Shown: piece by piece, positions 21,901 through 33,977 of the stretch
How positions within the stretch are numbered: the stretch's first letter is position 1
How the letters are laid out: each line of letters starts with the position of its first letter
NCBI GenBank assembly: GCA_020744425.1
Contig: JAGMUV010000028.1
Span: 124,001 to 188,000, forward strand
Source of the DNA: Dactylonectria macrodidyma
Lineage: Eukaryota > Ascomycota > Sordariomycetes > Hypocreales > Nectriaceae
Reading direction: 5' to 3'
Length of the DNA stretch: 64,000 nt
Program-made: the position numbers and the translations under genes
Notes under the pieces: model-generated
Seen by the model: the letters and a program-made list of their open reading frames with translations, nothing else
What the model was told of the DNA's origin: nothing
Database searches by the model: none

Positions 21901-22036
21901 GACCGAAGTTGCCCCAGGACCACGGTTGTCCCAGGACCGAAGCTGTCCTGGGACTGGAGCGGTCCTGGGATACTCACGGTCCTCGGACAGGCTGGGTCCT
22001 GGGACAGCCTTGGTTCTGGGACACACTTGGACGATG
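21901..22036. repeat. 17-bp minisatellite, 7 units plus a partial
   Basis: Units of exactly 17 bp run back to back: 21901-21917, 21918-21934, 21935-21951, 21952-21968, 21969-21985, 21986-22002 and 22003-22019, with a diverging eighth. The approximate consensus is GACNGNAGCGGTCCTGG. Units 1 and 2 carry CCCAG where later ones carry CCTGG, so opposite ends can base-pair. The array begins about 210 bp after the xylanase stop. Confidence 0.85.
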
Positions 22037-23304
22037 GCAAGAAGTGGACGAAAGATCGGGGGCAAGCATGGCTGGGCTTACAGAATCATGAGTGTGTCTC
22101 CTTTTCGGAATCGTTCTGTAGGAGCACCTTGTTCCTGCATAAGGCCGAGGGCCGCGAGAGGGGCAAGAGGTTGCTATAGACTAAACGATGAAGAGAGGCT
22201 CGATGCGCCAGGCATGAAAATGTACACGTAATGCCTTGAGGAATTCTTCCTTCCGCCTGGAACAGGTTTGGGATGTGGGACAAGATTTGGGGTTGTCTGC
22301 GCGTAGTTTTAGGCACGTACTGACTGTTATACTGAGTAGTATCTCTGTTCGAAGGTAGAAGCTCCTGCAGCGATTCATTGTATATTGAGAACGTTAGGCC
22401 CATGGGCTTTCATAACTCAGACAATAAACCTCGGTGAGGAATGTCGACTGACTCCTATGCTCCTCTGAATTCTGAATTTCTAACAGGGTCGGTCCCTCCT
22501 CGAACTTGAGCTTTGCTGTATAAGTATTTAAGTCTAGCCATTCTCTTAATAATACCCTTCTCTTTTTTGTAAATAAATTAAAATACTATAACTTAAGCCA
22601 TGCTGAAAATTCTGAACTTACTTAAGGACTCTTCTAGTGCCTATCTTAAAGTACCCTAAAGACTAAGCAGGTGGCTATACTAGGGCCTACCCTAGTTATT
22701 AAAAAGGAGAATTATAGTTAATAAGGCAAGAATGCTTATAGAACTACTTAAAATATCCTTAATAATTATAGCTAGAGAACGGGGAAATTCCATAACCAGT
22801 ATATAGTTAATTAGGCCTGTTACGAAGCGGTAGAGGGACCACTATGACTATTAGTCAATTCCCTTATTATGGGTTTGAAGTGGTTTTAACAGCTGGTTAA
22901 TGCTGCAGTCGAAAAGGGGATCTAGGGGGTTCCCCCAGGTGAGTTTAATAGCAGGTATAGGGTATTTACCATTCGGGCTGGATATTCAGCCGTTAAGCCC
23001 CTTGCCTTGGCAACTTAACGGGTGTTCGAAATATTTTAGTTGTACGCTGCATAGCTGCCACTAGGCGGCTGGGACAGTCTATTAATAGAACAAACAAGCT
23101 GACGGTCCTGGGATGCTGATGGGCCCTGTAGCGACTCAGTATTTTGTGCTGAAGCTGAAGCGGCACTCACTGGCCTGGGGCATTTACGATGGCGGTGGTC
23201 TAGAAACGGACCAAGGCCGGACTCACGTTCAAGTGCTGCTTGTGGTACATAGAGATGCATCCCGTAAACCAAAAGCGGAAGATGCTTGCAAATGTACGGA
23301 TTAT
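22037..23304. other. Intergenic, AT-rich RIP-like decay at about 22480-22830
   Basis: No gene is supported. The middle part is strongly AT-rich (for example TAAATAAATTAAAATACTAT), as in RIP-affected repeat remnants. A TGTTACG at 22819 resembles an LTR start, but no matching end was found. Confidence 0.45.
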
Positions 23305-24666
23305 CTAGCTTGTTTTTATGACCTGGATTGCCCTCGTCCAGTCTTCGTGACTGCCCCCGACATCAAAACGATCTTCAAATTCCTCTCCATTTTCGTGTTC
23401 CACTCGGCACAATAGGGCAAGCCCTCCTGCGGTGCATAGTGATATGGATAACTCGAGCCTTGGGAGATGATCACGAATTAGAACGAATAAAGACCTCCAG
23501 TGGCCAATTCCACCCGAAACTCCTACACGGACCAAATTAACGCTTTGGAGTGTTGCTTTGTGTCTCACGATAAAAACTCCAAGGTCCTGTACGCTACAAT
23601 ATACCCTATAGAGCCCTAGGCGTTGTAGATTCGGTAGTTGAAGCTTCGGTGCGAGCTGTTTTAACCGGTCAACCTGTGGGCCGAAATCGACGGGTTGGAT
23701 GACGAGATCCAGTTGCGTGAGTTGTCGAAACACACCGATAAGTGCGGATAGGTCGTCCGCCCATTGGTCCTCAGCGCCCCTCGTTGCCTCGGCGGATACA
23801 TTTAATGTGAGCTCCGTGAGACTTGGCGGGAGGCTCTTATAGTATTGGAAATGCGACTCCGAGGGTCTGAGAATGTCTGGCGTAATCGCCTCCATAGAGA
23901 GACCAGCTGTGATGGCAAGGCTGGCAAGAGCGGCACCACTCGTGGCGATGGCTGTAAGGGTGATGCGAAGGACTTGGCCTATAAACGGAACCTGCTCGTA
24001 ATTGTGTAGGACGTTTGTTGGTGGTAGACCTGTTTGTCGGCCATGCGCTAGTGCACCCCAAGGCCGGTGCATGTTGCTAATGACGACAGCCTCGATATTG
24101 GTTAGAGAAATCAGCGCCTGCGTGATGTAGGCCTGCGCGAGGCCGGACATTATTATATGTTCCTGCTCTTCCCACAGCGACTTATAAGCCGCCTTATCTA
24201 CAGGCGCCTCATACGAGTCTTGAGACGAGAGACTCCCTTCATCGGTCCCCCCACCTTCCTCTCCAGGGCCTTGGCCCCCCTCCTCACCGGATGAGTGTGC
24301 ATCATCTATGCTGCCCACTAAAACTGCGGGAGGGTATCGACCTTCCTGTATGCCCAGTAATATGTCGCCTTCGTGCCGTGTAATATGAGAGCCTAAATCT
24401 GGGAACCGCTCGAAATGATCCGTACAGAGTTCTAAAGTTCTCACAGCAGGGCCGAAGACTGGATGTCGCGCAATCTCCATGAGGTTTTCGAGGCTGAGCC
24501 TTGAGAGCATTATGTAGCGGGTCTGGAAGTACCGGCTGATGAAAGCTGGCAACGTAGCCAAGTTTGCATGTTTGGACATCAACCGGAGGGCGGAGAAGCC
24601 TTGGGCGTCTAGCCCGTTAAATATGATAGCCAGCGTCTCGTTAGGAAGCTGAAGAAGTCCTACCAT
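23305..24666 (-). CDS. F-box-like domain protein
   Basis: An intronless 453-residue protein. Residues 4-45 (LQLPNETLAIIFNGLDAQGFSALRLMSKHANL) fit an F-box, the Skp1-binding module of SCF ubiquitin ligases: Leu-Pro-Glu-like start, a hydrophobic helix, then the Leu/Ser/Lys pattern. The remainder is leucine-rich and could form irregular LRR-like substrate-binding repeats. An acidic, glycine-rich linker (EEGGQGPGEEGGGTDEGS) lies near residues 130-150. Fungal genomes hold many such species-specific proteins, and the target is unknown. It has no stop or frameshift. Confidence 0.65.
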   Translation of the reverse strand: MVGLLQLPNETLAIIFNGLDAQGFSALRLMSKHANLATLPAFISRYFQTRYIMLSRLSLENLMEIARHPVFGPAVRTLELCTDHFERFPDLGSHITRHEGDILLGIQEGRYPPAVLVGSIDDAHSSGEEGGQGPGEEGGGTDEGSLSSQDSYEAPVDKAAYKSLWEEQEHIIMSGLAQAYITQALISLTNIEAVVISNMHRPWGALAHGRQTGLPPTNVLHNYEQVPFIGQVLRITLTAIATSGAALASLAITAGLSMEAITPDILRPSESHFQYYKSLPPSLTELTLNVSAEATRGAEDQWADDLSALIGVFRQLTQLDLVIQPVDFGPQVDRLKQLAPKLQLPNLQRLGLYRVYCSVQDLGVFIVRHKATLQSVNLVRVGVSGGIGHWRSLFVLIRDHLPRLELSISLCTAGGLALLCRVEHENGEEFEDRFDVGGSHEDWTRAIQVIKTS

Positions 24667-26221
24667 TGTATTTGAGAGGATCTTTGAAGGTATAGTCGAG
24701 TGGAATGGAGCTTACGGCTGTGCAAGCTTTGAGGGCAACGTATTGTAGTTGGATGAATGGTGTTGTGAGGTGAGTGATGTGTTTTGGTTAAGTTGACTAG
24801 GCTAGCTAGGCGAGGCTATTCCGGGCCGTAAGCGCCCAGGCGGCCTGAGGCCACAACCGCGAGGTCCGGCAGTTGTGCGCTACGTTCAACAAATGGCGCT
24901 TCGGCTTTGGGCGGGGTCTGGCAGCGTTGTTAGCGTTGTTTATCAGCTCAGAAAATGAGAGGTGGGTTATCGCTGTGTCGCGTGGGACTCGGCGCCCCTG
25001 TCGACCAACTTTAATGCGACAGTGTCCCAGTCAGAACGATGGTAAGGGAAGGTGGGGCTCTGAGAAAACAACCTTTCAGTGGTGCGTCGATCCATTGCCG
25101 TTTTAGTTTTGACGGAAACCCTTGTCGAAAGATCCCATTGACGACTTGTTTGACCAGCTGCAGCCACTACAGCCCCGTCGTACGGGTCGAGTCTTACAAG
25201 CAGGGCGGATGGGAGCACACGCCAGATTCGGTCGCGCTCGATCAACAGGAATCGTGGTGGCGTCGCTCAGCAGTAAGAGCAACTGGATTGGGAATCATTG
25301 GCCCTGTCTCAAGGTTGCAGCAGTGGGTAGCTGAAGTCCGCCGCTTACCCCGCACACCCTGTCAGATCAAATCGTGGTAGGGCAAACCGTCCCGCCCGTG
25401 CCGACCGCTGAGAGCCTACAAGATGATCTTCTGTCTCCCTCAAAGCAAAAAACTTGCTGCTGCATTGCAGGTATTGGTTGTAACCGAGCCTCCCCTGTTT
25501 TGCCTCACACAATACGAAGACCCATGAGTTGCTTGTTCTATCGCAGCAGCCAAGGCGGATAAAACCTGCAAGATACGGTATTTTCTCAACCAAGATAGCC
25601 GTAAATGCATTGACCTATTGCTACCTGATACTCAAACCTGCCGCAACGCCAAATCAGTCATGCACTTTGCGGTCCGAACTGCACATTGCCTTGGTCGAGC
25701 TGAGGTGGCTTACTAGAAGGTTGCAGGGGCAGTTAGTCAAATATAGTATGTTTAAAGGTGGCCGATGCGATGGTCAGCGATCAAACGACCCTCTTTGTGT
25801 TGTTCAAGGCGCGCATCCCGGCGAGACATTGCGTCCGCGAGGGGAGACCATGCCGATTGCAGCCTGGTAGTTCTTGGGGCCACACGCAAGTGGGGCTCAG
25901 ATCACAGCAGCGTGTCCGCGATTACCTAGAAGTTATGTAACCAAGGCCTCTGCCCTTCAGGTCCGCGCCTTGCTAGGTGCCCTATGTTAGATTATACCAT
26001 CATGCCATTTCTTTATCATATAATATACCTTAAACGACACTGAAATTCAATCTTTATATAGAAATCCTCACCTACTGAGAAAGTTCTTTTAAAAGATTTC
26101 GTACGGAAGTGGGATTAAGAATAGATAATGGAGTGAGTCCTCGTGCGGGATCTTCTACCTTGATTAGATAAGATCTGGAGAATCTTCCGAGACTCTTCAT
26201 ACCAATCTCCATATGCATTAT
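24667..26221. other. Long stretch without a supported gene
   Basis: Only short, overlapping open frames on both strands are seen, none with a recognisable domain. A 40-bp segment at 25885-25924 (starting GCAAGTGGGGCTCAGAT) is similar to 52266-52305, which points to a dispersed repeat. 25980-26220 is AT-rich. Confidence 0.45.
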
Positions 26222-26908
26222 TCAATGGATTCGTGACCTAACAAAGCGAAGAAATATCCCCAGTGGACTATTCTCTCCCAACTCTTCATCACAACAATCA
26301 CTCTCAGCGTGCTGCAGAAGACCACTTATGTAAGCAAAAGGGGTTTGGCAAGTTGGACATTCGAAATCGAAGTCCGGATTTTCAGAGGCGTAATGTCGTG
26401 ATTGACGGCATTCGAATGCCAGATCAGTAATCTCCTCGAGGCCAATACCGGATGTACATGTTCTAGCCTCTAGGTGCAGCACCATCGCGAAATCTGTGGA
26501 AAATTGGCGAGAGCATCCAGGGCATGTAATGTTTTTCTCGGCATGAGTGATCTTGTGCTAGGAAAGAAAACGTTAGGCACTACGAAGCTTTAAAGTAATG
26601 GAGAAACGAACATTGCTCAGATTTGAGGGGGTGTTAAAGCACTGCCGACATGTGACACACATATTATGTTTGTCTCCACTGTGCTGAGCGAGCTTGCCGG
26701 GCGCGTCGAACTGCTTGTCACAAATGGTACAAAAATTGTGCTCAGCCTCCAAATGCTCGTCGAGCTCATCCTCTGTCGCAAAATCTGGCGGGGAGGAGCA
26801 GATGTGGCAAACGTTGTGGCTTTGAGAATCCTGGATATGCTGCTGCTTGGCTGATGATGAAATAAAGATTCTCCCGCAACGGGAGCAATCGTAGGGCCGC
26901 GACGGCAT
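26222..26908 (-). CDS. C2H2 zinc-finger protein with six fingers
   Basis: Two exons, 26908-26612 and 26557-26222, encode 210 residues. The phase-0 intron 26611-26558 has GTTCGT at its donor and CCTAG at its acceptor. The intron lies inside the fourth finger (MCVTCRQCFNTPSNLSN joined to HKITH). Fingers in order: YDCSRCGRIF..H..H, VCHICSSPPDF..H..H, FCTICDKQFDAPGKLAQH, the split fourth, ITCPGCSRQF, and FECPTCQTPF. Most linkers are short and do not match the TGEKP type. The spacing resembles fungal proteins of unknown role rather than classic DNA-binding arrays. The N-terminus is uncertain: an ATG at 26971 is in frame, and upstream minus-strand sequence to 27168 is open and includes a CASC motif. 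Nucleic-acid binding is likely; the target is unknown. Confidence 0.65.
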
Positions 26909-27609
26909 CTCTGAATCTGACCGTCGCTCTTTAACCCTATAAAGATGAAAATAGCAAGGATCTGGGGACAATGTGGAGTCGCTGTTTGACTCCTATTAAA
27001 AGCTAGGCCGCGGCAGGAAGCACAGGCGTAATGTGTGGATTGATTGATCTGAGCTAGAAAGGCGCTTTGATCAGTGATGTCGGCTGTTGCCTTACAAATT
27101 AGGTGTAAATCGGGACGACGGATAAACTTGGGTCCTACGGTCGAATCCCCACCAATAACTCCAGGCATCTTGTGCAGGGCGGTGGCTCTCTGTTTGATGC
27201 TTCAGCGAACATCGAATACCAAGTCCAGGCCCGCCCTCGGGCCCTTGCCCATCCTCGATTATTTTAGACGGTAGGCTGACTGAGGTGAGGTTAGCCACTG
27301 CATACTGCAGATCATAGACTGCTTTATGGTGTTTTTAGAAGTGGTTCCGAGTAGGAGCGAACAGTATGTCACTTACCAGTTCTGGAACGTTCTATCGCAC
27401 GTGACACCTATCTACTGGTGACGCGCGCTTTCGCACGCTGATGCCCTGAAACGCCACGAAAGTTTGCTGAGCCATCCATCTAGGAGAAGAGGTCAAATCG
27501 TCAGCATCTACCCAGAAGTAAAGCAGCAAGCGAATTAGCCATAATCCATTTGCGGCTTTCCTGCTAAGATCAACGATGCGATCTCTATTCTGGATGTTAT
27601 CCTTCGATC
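26909..27609. other. Divergent intergenic region between C2H2 and MYND genes
   Basis: No separate gene is supported. Part of 26909-27168 may be an upstream exon of the C2H2 gene. Confidence 0.4.
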
Positions 27610-28258
27610 ATGGCCACCTGCCCAGTTCGCTTTGAATTCCACTGTGAAAGGGCTCCCGCGAAGCTCAAATACGTTCACAATATTCCCCGCAGTCTTGTCA
27701 CCGCCGATGCCCAAGCCGCACAAGAAGACGCTGGGTATATCAATCGCTTTGTGGATACAATACGGCCCATCATGAAAGAGCATGAAGCTGCCTGTCGCGC
27801 AGCCTCAAATACTCTATGCGGAAATTGTGGCTCGCCCACTGTGACAGTCTTGCAGACCCCCATGTCCTGGCTTCACATTGTGGAGGATCCTTTCGTTGCT
27901 ATATGGGCTAATCCGGTATGCGGGAAAGGCGAATGCGAAATCCAGATATGGAAGCAAGTCGAGGATATGATGTCCGTGGTTGTACGAGAGGGTCAGGGAC
28001 GAGGAGCTTCGGAACCTAGCGCCTTTATGGAAATTATGTCTTGTAAGATATGTGGGAAAACGGAAGTGACTAAGAGATGCGGGCGATGCAAAGTTGTGGC
28101 ATACTGTGGGAAAGAGCACCAGAAGGCGGACTGGAAGGTGCATAGGAAGATTTGCGTTTCTAAGGACGGGAAAGCAACTGAGAAAGGTATGTCCTCTGGG
28201 GCGAGTGAGGTTATGCATAGAATTAATATTTGCTACTACAGAGATGCTACAGAGCTAG
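27610..28258 (+). CDS. MYND-type zinc-finger protein
   Basis: ATG 27610 opens a protein with a C-terminal MYND finger, CKICGKTEVTKRCGRCK followed by VAYCGKEHQKADWKVHRKIC (about residues 141-178). MYND fingers usually mediate protein-protein contacts. An earlier CGNC motif near residue 75 and a later CGKGEC may form a second metal site. I read an intron at 28187-28241 (GTATGT ... CTACAG), which gives a stop at 28256-28258 and 197 residues. Without splicing the frame runs to 28320 (236 residues). The spliced stop overlaps, tail to tail, the stop codon of the Helitron helicase on the other strand. The gene therefore either adjoins the Helitron end directly or sits inside it as cargo. Confidence 0.7.
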
Positions 28259-29880
28259 ACCGAGGTCATGACGTGAATCACTCCTATTTGTTCGACTGTA
28301 GTACAGCTAGGGACTCTTGAATCTTCAAGCCATATAGCAATTGTTTCCTTCTCAAGCTCTTGCAGTCTCTGCATTTCAGTTAGTAACCGAGGATCAGGTC
28401 CGAATTGGAGGTCTTTCATGTCGATCTTCTGCAGGAGATGAAGGCCTTCGGAGGATCGAAGTCTGGATAGCTGGACATATGTCGAGCAAAACTTCCTGTG
28501 ACGGTCTTGTCCCCGTATGGTAGGGTCATCTCTGATGTCGAGGATCGCAGCTGTGAGGGTCGAGCCTTGTACCTTGTAGTCGGTGAGGCAGAAGGCTGGG
28601 CATATTGGAACTTGTTTTCTTCGCATAGAGTAACCTTTCAGGGTAATAGACTGCTCTAATGGGAATACGGGCGTGACTGAAGATTCCAGGCCTTCGAATT
28701 CACACGCTTTTGACTTATCATGTCTAAATATAATACATGCAGGAGGTCTAGTATACATAACATAGAGGTCGTCGATTTGAAAGAATTCGGCTAATTGGAA
28801 GGCGTTAGATAGGCCTGTCGCTCTTTATGGGGATGCAAACTTGCCAGTCGGATCCACCCCGACCCCTATAGCAGTTCCTGCGGCTCCATTGACTTGCCCT
28901 ATACGTGTACAGGCATTGGTTAATATTACTGCAGGCATATTTAGTGTATATAAAAAGAGTCTAGGGAAGGGAATCTTCGTGCCCTGGTCCGGCAGCTGAA
29001 GCAAGTTATCGGCACGGAGTCGTAAATTCATCGTCCTGGTGGATTTGGTTCGCATATGGAGCGCAGGGAAGACATAGATTTTTAGAATCGGCTATGCGCA
29101 AATACCTCCATCCGAATACGATTCACCTAGTGTCGAAGAGAGTTCAGCTTGACGACGGTGGTCGTATTCCTCCAGTTGAGGTGCGGCGAGGGATGTGATA
29201 ACTTTGGAGTTGAGGAGATCCAGGTCATCTTCTGTTAGTGTCGCCGCCCTTGCTCGGGACAGGAAGTCTCAGAACGAGGCGTCTTCTGATTGCCTCATCT
29301 GCTCATTCAAAATAATCACTTGTTTGAACTGATGCCAGATAAGTCGGCCATTCTCGTCTTCATTGTTGCCGGTTCTAGGCTCCTTCCATAGTGCTGGGCC
29401 CCGAACAGGCGGGAACTGGAAGAAATCACCCATGAGGATGACGATAGGCAGTCCGCCGAAGAAGTCAGTCGACGCCCTGTCGAGGGATCGGGCAATTTTG
29501 CAGTGGTTATCAACTACGCTGAGCGTGCTGAGATCCACTATGCTTACCTTATCGATGATCATGATTGTCTTGTGGGACCAGAGCCTTCTCACTCGAGGCT
29601 TTATGGCCGAGCCTCGCGAGCGATTAATGGAGATCCTCAGAGGACGTGTGGTATGTGTTCCCGCCGATGTTATCGGCTGCGGCACCGGTCGGAGCCATGA
29701 GAATGACCTCGTCTTTGCGTCTGATGAGATCCATCCCAGCCACGATCCCCTTGAATAACCTGGCTCTTACCTACGCCGCCTTCGCCTCCAACGTAAAGGA
29801 GGGTCTGCTGCCGCTTCGACGTATCATAGGCACGATCCCCCCAGGCCAGCGCTTCGGATAGCACCCTCTCCACGACTAGC
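28255..29880 (-). pseudogene. Helitron 1 Pif1-like helicase region
   Basis: Helicase motifs are recognisable in order: Walker A in LLYVGGEGGVGKSQVI (about 29760-29800), a Walker B-like VSIVDLSTL segment, MGDFFQFPPVRGPALW (about 29400-29435), a central NACTRIGQVNGAAGTAIGV segment, and the late motifs DYKVQGSTLTAAILDIR and YVQLSRLRSSEGLHLLQ. These belong to the SF1B helicase that unwinds DNA during rolling-circle transposition. The pieces fall in different frames (29873-29670, 29685-29269, 29055-28825, 28758-28255), so the reading frame is broken or heavily split. The last piece ends at the stop at 28257-28255. Confidence 0.8.
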
Positions 29881-31066
29881 CGCTGTTTTTATTAAGGGGA
29901 ACATGCTCACTGAGTATTGAAGCGAGAGACGCGCCGGTGGGTTTCTCGCCAACTTGATACTGGCGATCTGCGACGGCGGGAATCATGTCTAATCCAGTTA
30001 ACACGGGATGTATGATGCCATTCCCGATTTCTAAATTAAAATCGTCAAACTCAAAGCCAGAGCCCGTTGCGGCCGGAGTCATAATCCCTTTCTCGCCAAA
30101 CTTGGCGAGGCTTTTTAGGCGACTCTCCCAACCATGGAGCGTGGATGATGGGAGGAACCTGAGGCTGGAGCTCTCATATGCCGGGATGTTGGAGATAATG
30201 AGTGGCCGAAGGTTCTGCATCAACAGACCCTGAGTACGGGTTGTTCCGCGGGCCAATGCAGGGATACGTCGTCCAGTCATGAGGGCCTCTCGATCCCACG
30301 CTTTAGTAATAGAGTGGTAGGCTGCGATCAACGTCTCCGCGCTAAAACTCTCATCTCGAGCGTAGAAGAATTCTTCCTCTTCTTCGATATCGGAGCCAAA
30401 ATATACAGGCTCCACGTCGTCAGCATCGGGGTCAAGTGAGTGGCCGGCATGGTCTGCTGACTTCCACAGCTTTGAATCAATTTCGCAGTCTTCCTTAGAC
30501 TTCCGCAGCAGCTCAATGTTCGCCGCAAAGCATCGATTATGCGGCGGGAGCGTAGGCTCTACCGCCGCCCATACTTGAGCGCAGGCATCCCGCGTCGTCG
30601 CGTACCGTCGGAAGAGAGATAACAAGTTGTCCCAGGGAACAAATAGCCCCAACAATATCTCTGCCATGTCGTTCACGATCGCCGCCGTTTTCGGGTGGCC
30701 CCCGGGGACGGAGTCTTCTGCGGCTTGGAACTCAGTCAGCTGTCCGTTGAAGGCGACCGTGGCGACCTGGGATGGCGTGCGAGCTAGACGCTGAACATGT
30801 GTGGCACACCTGGGGTGGTTTGGGTCATACTCCACGTCCTCTGCGATAGCCTCACGTATATACATGGCCCGTACGAGCATACAGTATTCAAACAACGCCA
30901 AAGGAGCCAGGTGCGGGCCACGCCATTTATAGTTGTCAAATATGCTGACGGGAGCCGTGTCCCCGGCTTCATATGCGCAGGGTTCTTCCTCCATAGGCAT
31001 AGGGCCAGAGGAGTTAGCGCCTGCAGGGCTGCTTGGCTGAACGATTACACGCACATACCGCCTCAA
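29876..31066 (-). pseudogene. Helitron 1 central region
   Basis: This is a 396-codon open stretch between the Rep and helicase modules. It carries the charged, acid-rich sequence normal for the middle of Helitron proteins (for example VYFGSDIEEEEEFFYARDES) and GPHLAPLALFEYCMLVRAMYI. It has no separate function of its own. Confidence 0.6.
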
Positions 31067-33977
31067 CTACCAGAGGTTTACCCGGACGAAGTTGTAGTTG
31101 ATCGTGTAATAGGTCGGTAGCCGGAGCAGAGTGCTGGCGACCTGGACCCCGCTAATCTCGCGGTCATGGGAGAGGGTGTTGAAGCAGCGCAATGCAAAAT
31201 TGTCCATACCCTTCTCTCGAAGTCGTACGTCTGTGGCTGTTGGCGGCTCAGTAACCTTCGCCCTTTCAATGGACTGTTTCAACAAAGCCGCCTTCGCTAC
31301 CATCTGCCACTGGTGAGACATCGTCTTTCGTGGCGTAGTTAGGTGATGTAGTAGATCAGAGACAGAGATTTAGAGACGGTTGGAATCCAAGAGATATCTT
31401 GATTCGAACGGACACAGCTGGCTATGGCAGGGTTCCACGGGTTAATCCAGCCATGATTTCGAGCGAGGTGAATCAGTCCGAACTCATCTACTCTGGAGGT
31501 AGGAACCAGATCTCGGGGCATACCGAACCGATAAGTGTTTTTGCCCGAGCCAGTTTGTCGATATTTAAAGCAGGTCGAGAGGTGATTTCTTGAATGGAGC
31601 TGCTTTCGGCCTGCTACGGAGTTGCTGTCATGGGACAATTTGAGGTGGTAATCGTCATCCGATTCTAGCTCCTTGGTCGAAGGCGCCACGCTCGGGAAGG
31701 CTCACCTCAGGGTCCAGTGGAATACTCTCATCTACTCCTTGCATGATGGTCGACTCTAGGTAACGGATCATGCGAGCAGAAAACTGGTCATCCTTGAGCA
31801 GCCGATCTCGCAAAGTAGGTGAAACCAAGGTTACCTCTAACCCATGCTAGTGCGTGCAGGTGCAGCATTCCTCGGCCATTGGTCTCAATAACGGCAAAAT
31901 GGTTCGAAAGATCGCCAAGGATCCCAATTCGGCCGGTATTCGTGGCGAGAAGGCCATCTAGGACGGCTTTGCAGACATAATGGAAGAACTGTGCAATAGT
32001 AACCTGGGTTCGAGGTCGCTGTGGCCTCACGGATTGCGGCATTCGCAGCCGCAAAGGTGTCCCCTAGAATACTCTACACTAGCCAAAATTAGAACCAGAG
32101 GATTTCGCAAGTCCGAGGGGTTGATAGTCATCCAAAAGGCAGGCATCCTATACCGTATGATTAAACCTCGAATCTCGGCGCGCATCCTTAGCTTCTGGGC
32201 GAAAGACCCAGGGACTTGCATTCCGATAGTCTCGATATTCTGCAGTAAGTCCGCCGAATGATGGGATCCTGGATTTGCTGGCTGGTTGCAACAGTCTTCG
32301 CTGCGTCTTGCAACTGGTCAACCGTTAGAGAGGCAATGTCATCCGCCGCTGACCTCCAGTGCTGACGTTTGATGAGGAGAGCATTTCCTAGTGATGACTT
32401 CTGGAGCTGCAATACGTCATATAATAGGTATATGAAGGTCCTGTGCCGTGCGAACCTGTAACTATTAGAAGGGACAAGCGATGCTTCTTAGAGATAACAT
32501 ACCTTCTGCTGTGGTGACTCAAAGCCCACTTAGCAAAAGCCTCGAGCGATACCGGGACTGCATGCTGGTCTAGATGGCCCCCAGTACCCGTCGGAAACAG
32601 AGTTGGGAACGCAGCGGTAAAGTAGCGGGAATCAGTCCAGTGGTTTACCAGCGTTGTCTGCCCACGGACTGTGTAAGAGATTGCCGGCACCCTTTGGTGA
32701 TTGAGTGGGGGCATATCTACTATCTCGTTTCTAGCTGAGTTGCGGTCTTTCGGTGCCTGCTAGTCGGTTTGCGACTATGCTGAACAAGGTGTCCAGTGTG
32801 CGTATATTAGGGTCCTGGCGTTCTCCGTTGATGTCCGTGGAGACAGATCCGGTCATCAAAGGACCACCGTTATCAGAGTTATTAAAGCCTTCATCTTGTG
32901 CTGCTTGGAGATCATTCTCATAGTTGCCCGCCTGTAGGTTCACTGTGTATCCCTCACGCTCATGGTGATCGGACTCACCAAGACAAATGATGTTATCCCG
33001 CAGCTCTGATGGGATGAAGTCATTGCTCCACTTATCTATCATTGCATAGGTTAATGGTTAGGTCGCCTGTAAAGACAGTTATGCTGGACGAGGTATTGCA
33101 GAGCAGCCAGAACCTTTACCTTCTGAATAAGTAAGAACTGGTTCAGGTCGGCGTCTGCTGGGGGTCGGCCTCCTAACCAGAAAACTCTAATAAGGTTATG
33201 CAATCTCAAGTCTGGGCTGGGTAGGATCTGGAGCAGTGGCTCTGGGTCCTGCGGAATGACAATGAAATGACCTCGCAGTGCGTGGTAGTTGACCGGAGAC
33301 GAGTGGCCACCGGGCCGCAATTTCAGGATGACTCTGAGAGGATGGCACTTTGCAATGAGGTATTCTTCGGCCAGCGTGAGACCTTCCAGAGGAGACGGGT
33401 AGTGCTGGCACAGGGTCACATTGACAAGATTATTAGCTGAGAACTTGGGGATCGTCTCCCGGTTAAGTGCGGCGTAGCATGATGAGCAAACATCCCAGGT
33501 GCTCCTGTGCCGGCCGCAGTTATCGAGAGCACCTTCTAACGGCTGCAGCATAGGATTCCCGTTCTCAGCCCGGTAGATGTCTGTAATGGGGACGAATTTG
33601 CCGCAAGAACAACACACACCTCTCTCGGCCGCAGCGGAAATCTGGTCCTCGTATCTGGCCACCGCTGCGCGTATATGCGAAAACGAGATCTCCGGGGGGA
33701 ATGCATCTGAAGCGGTGGCCCGTGTTTCGAGCTCGTCACACAGGAAGCACAGGGCTTGATCCAAGGCCTCTCGTGCTCTGTCAGGGTCTGCCGTTCGTTG
33801 CCCTCCGGCTTTCGGACGTAAAGGTGGAGGATTACGTCTCTTTCTCCCCGAGCGTGGTGCTGGGCTGACTTTGTCGCGGCCCCGACTCGAACGCACCCGT
33901 GATGAACAATAAGTTTGAACTCTCCGACGTCGGCAGCCATCACAAGTCTTATACCGAATACGATTCCACGGTTTCAT
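31067..33977 (-). pseudogene. Helitron 1 N-terminal Cys-rich and Rep (HUH) region
   Basis: The stretch 33977-33051 starts MKPWNRIRYKTCDGCRRRR and holds several CxxC pairs (CCSCGKFVP, CSSCYAAL), typical of fungal Helitron N-termini. Next come the Helitron-like N domain (LVNHWTDSRYFTAAFPTLFPTGTGGH; AFWMTINPSDLRNPLVLI) and the two-histidine HUH motif in GRGMLHLHALAW (about 31845-31880). One joint is a convincing 47-bp intron near 32455-32505 (GTATGT ... CTAATAGTTACAG). Another, near 32245, needs a frameshift. The protein is therefore probably non-functional. Confidence 0.75.

Noticed and set aside
21856..22231. Overlapping open frames in three plus-strand frames and the minus strand
   Set aside because: They arise from the 17-bp minisatellite, whose period is not a multiple of three and which lacks stops.
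22819..23060. Possible solo LTR beginning TGTTACG
   Set aside because: No matching CGTAACA-type end, target duplication or second LTR was found nearby.
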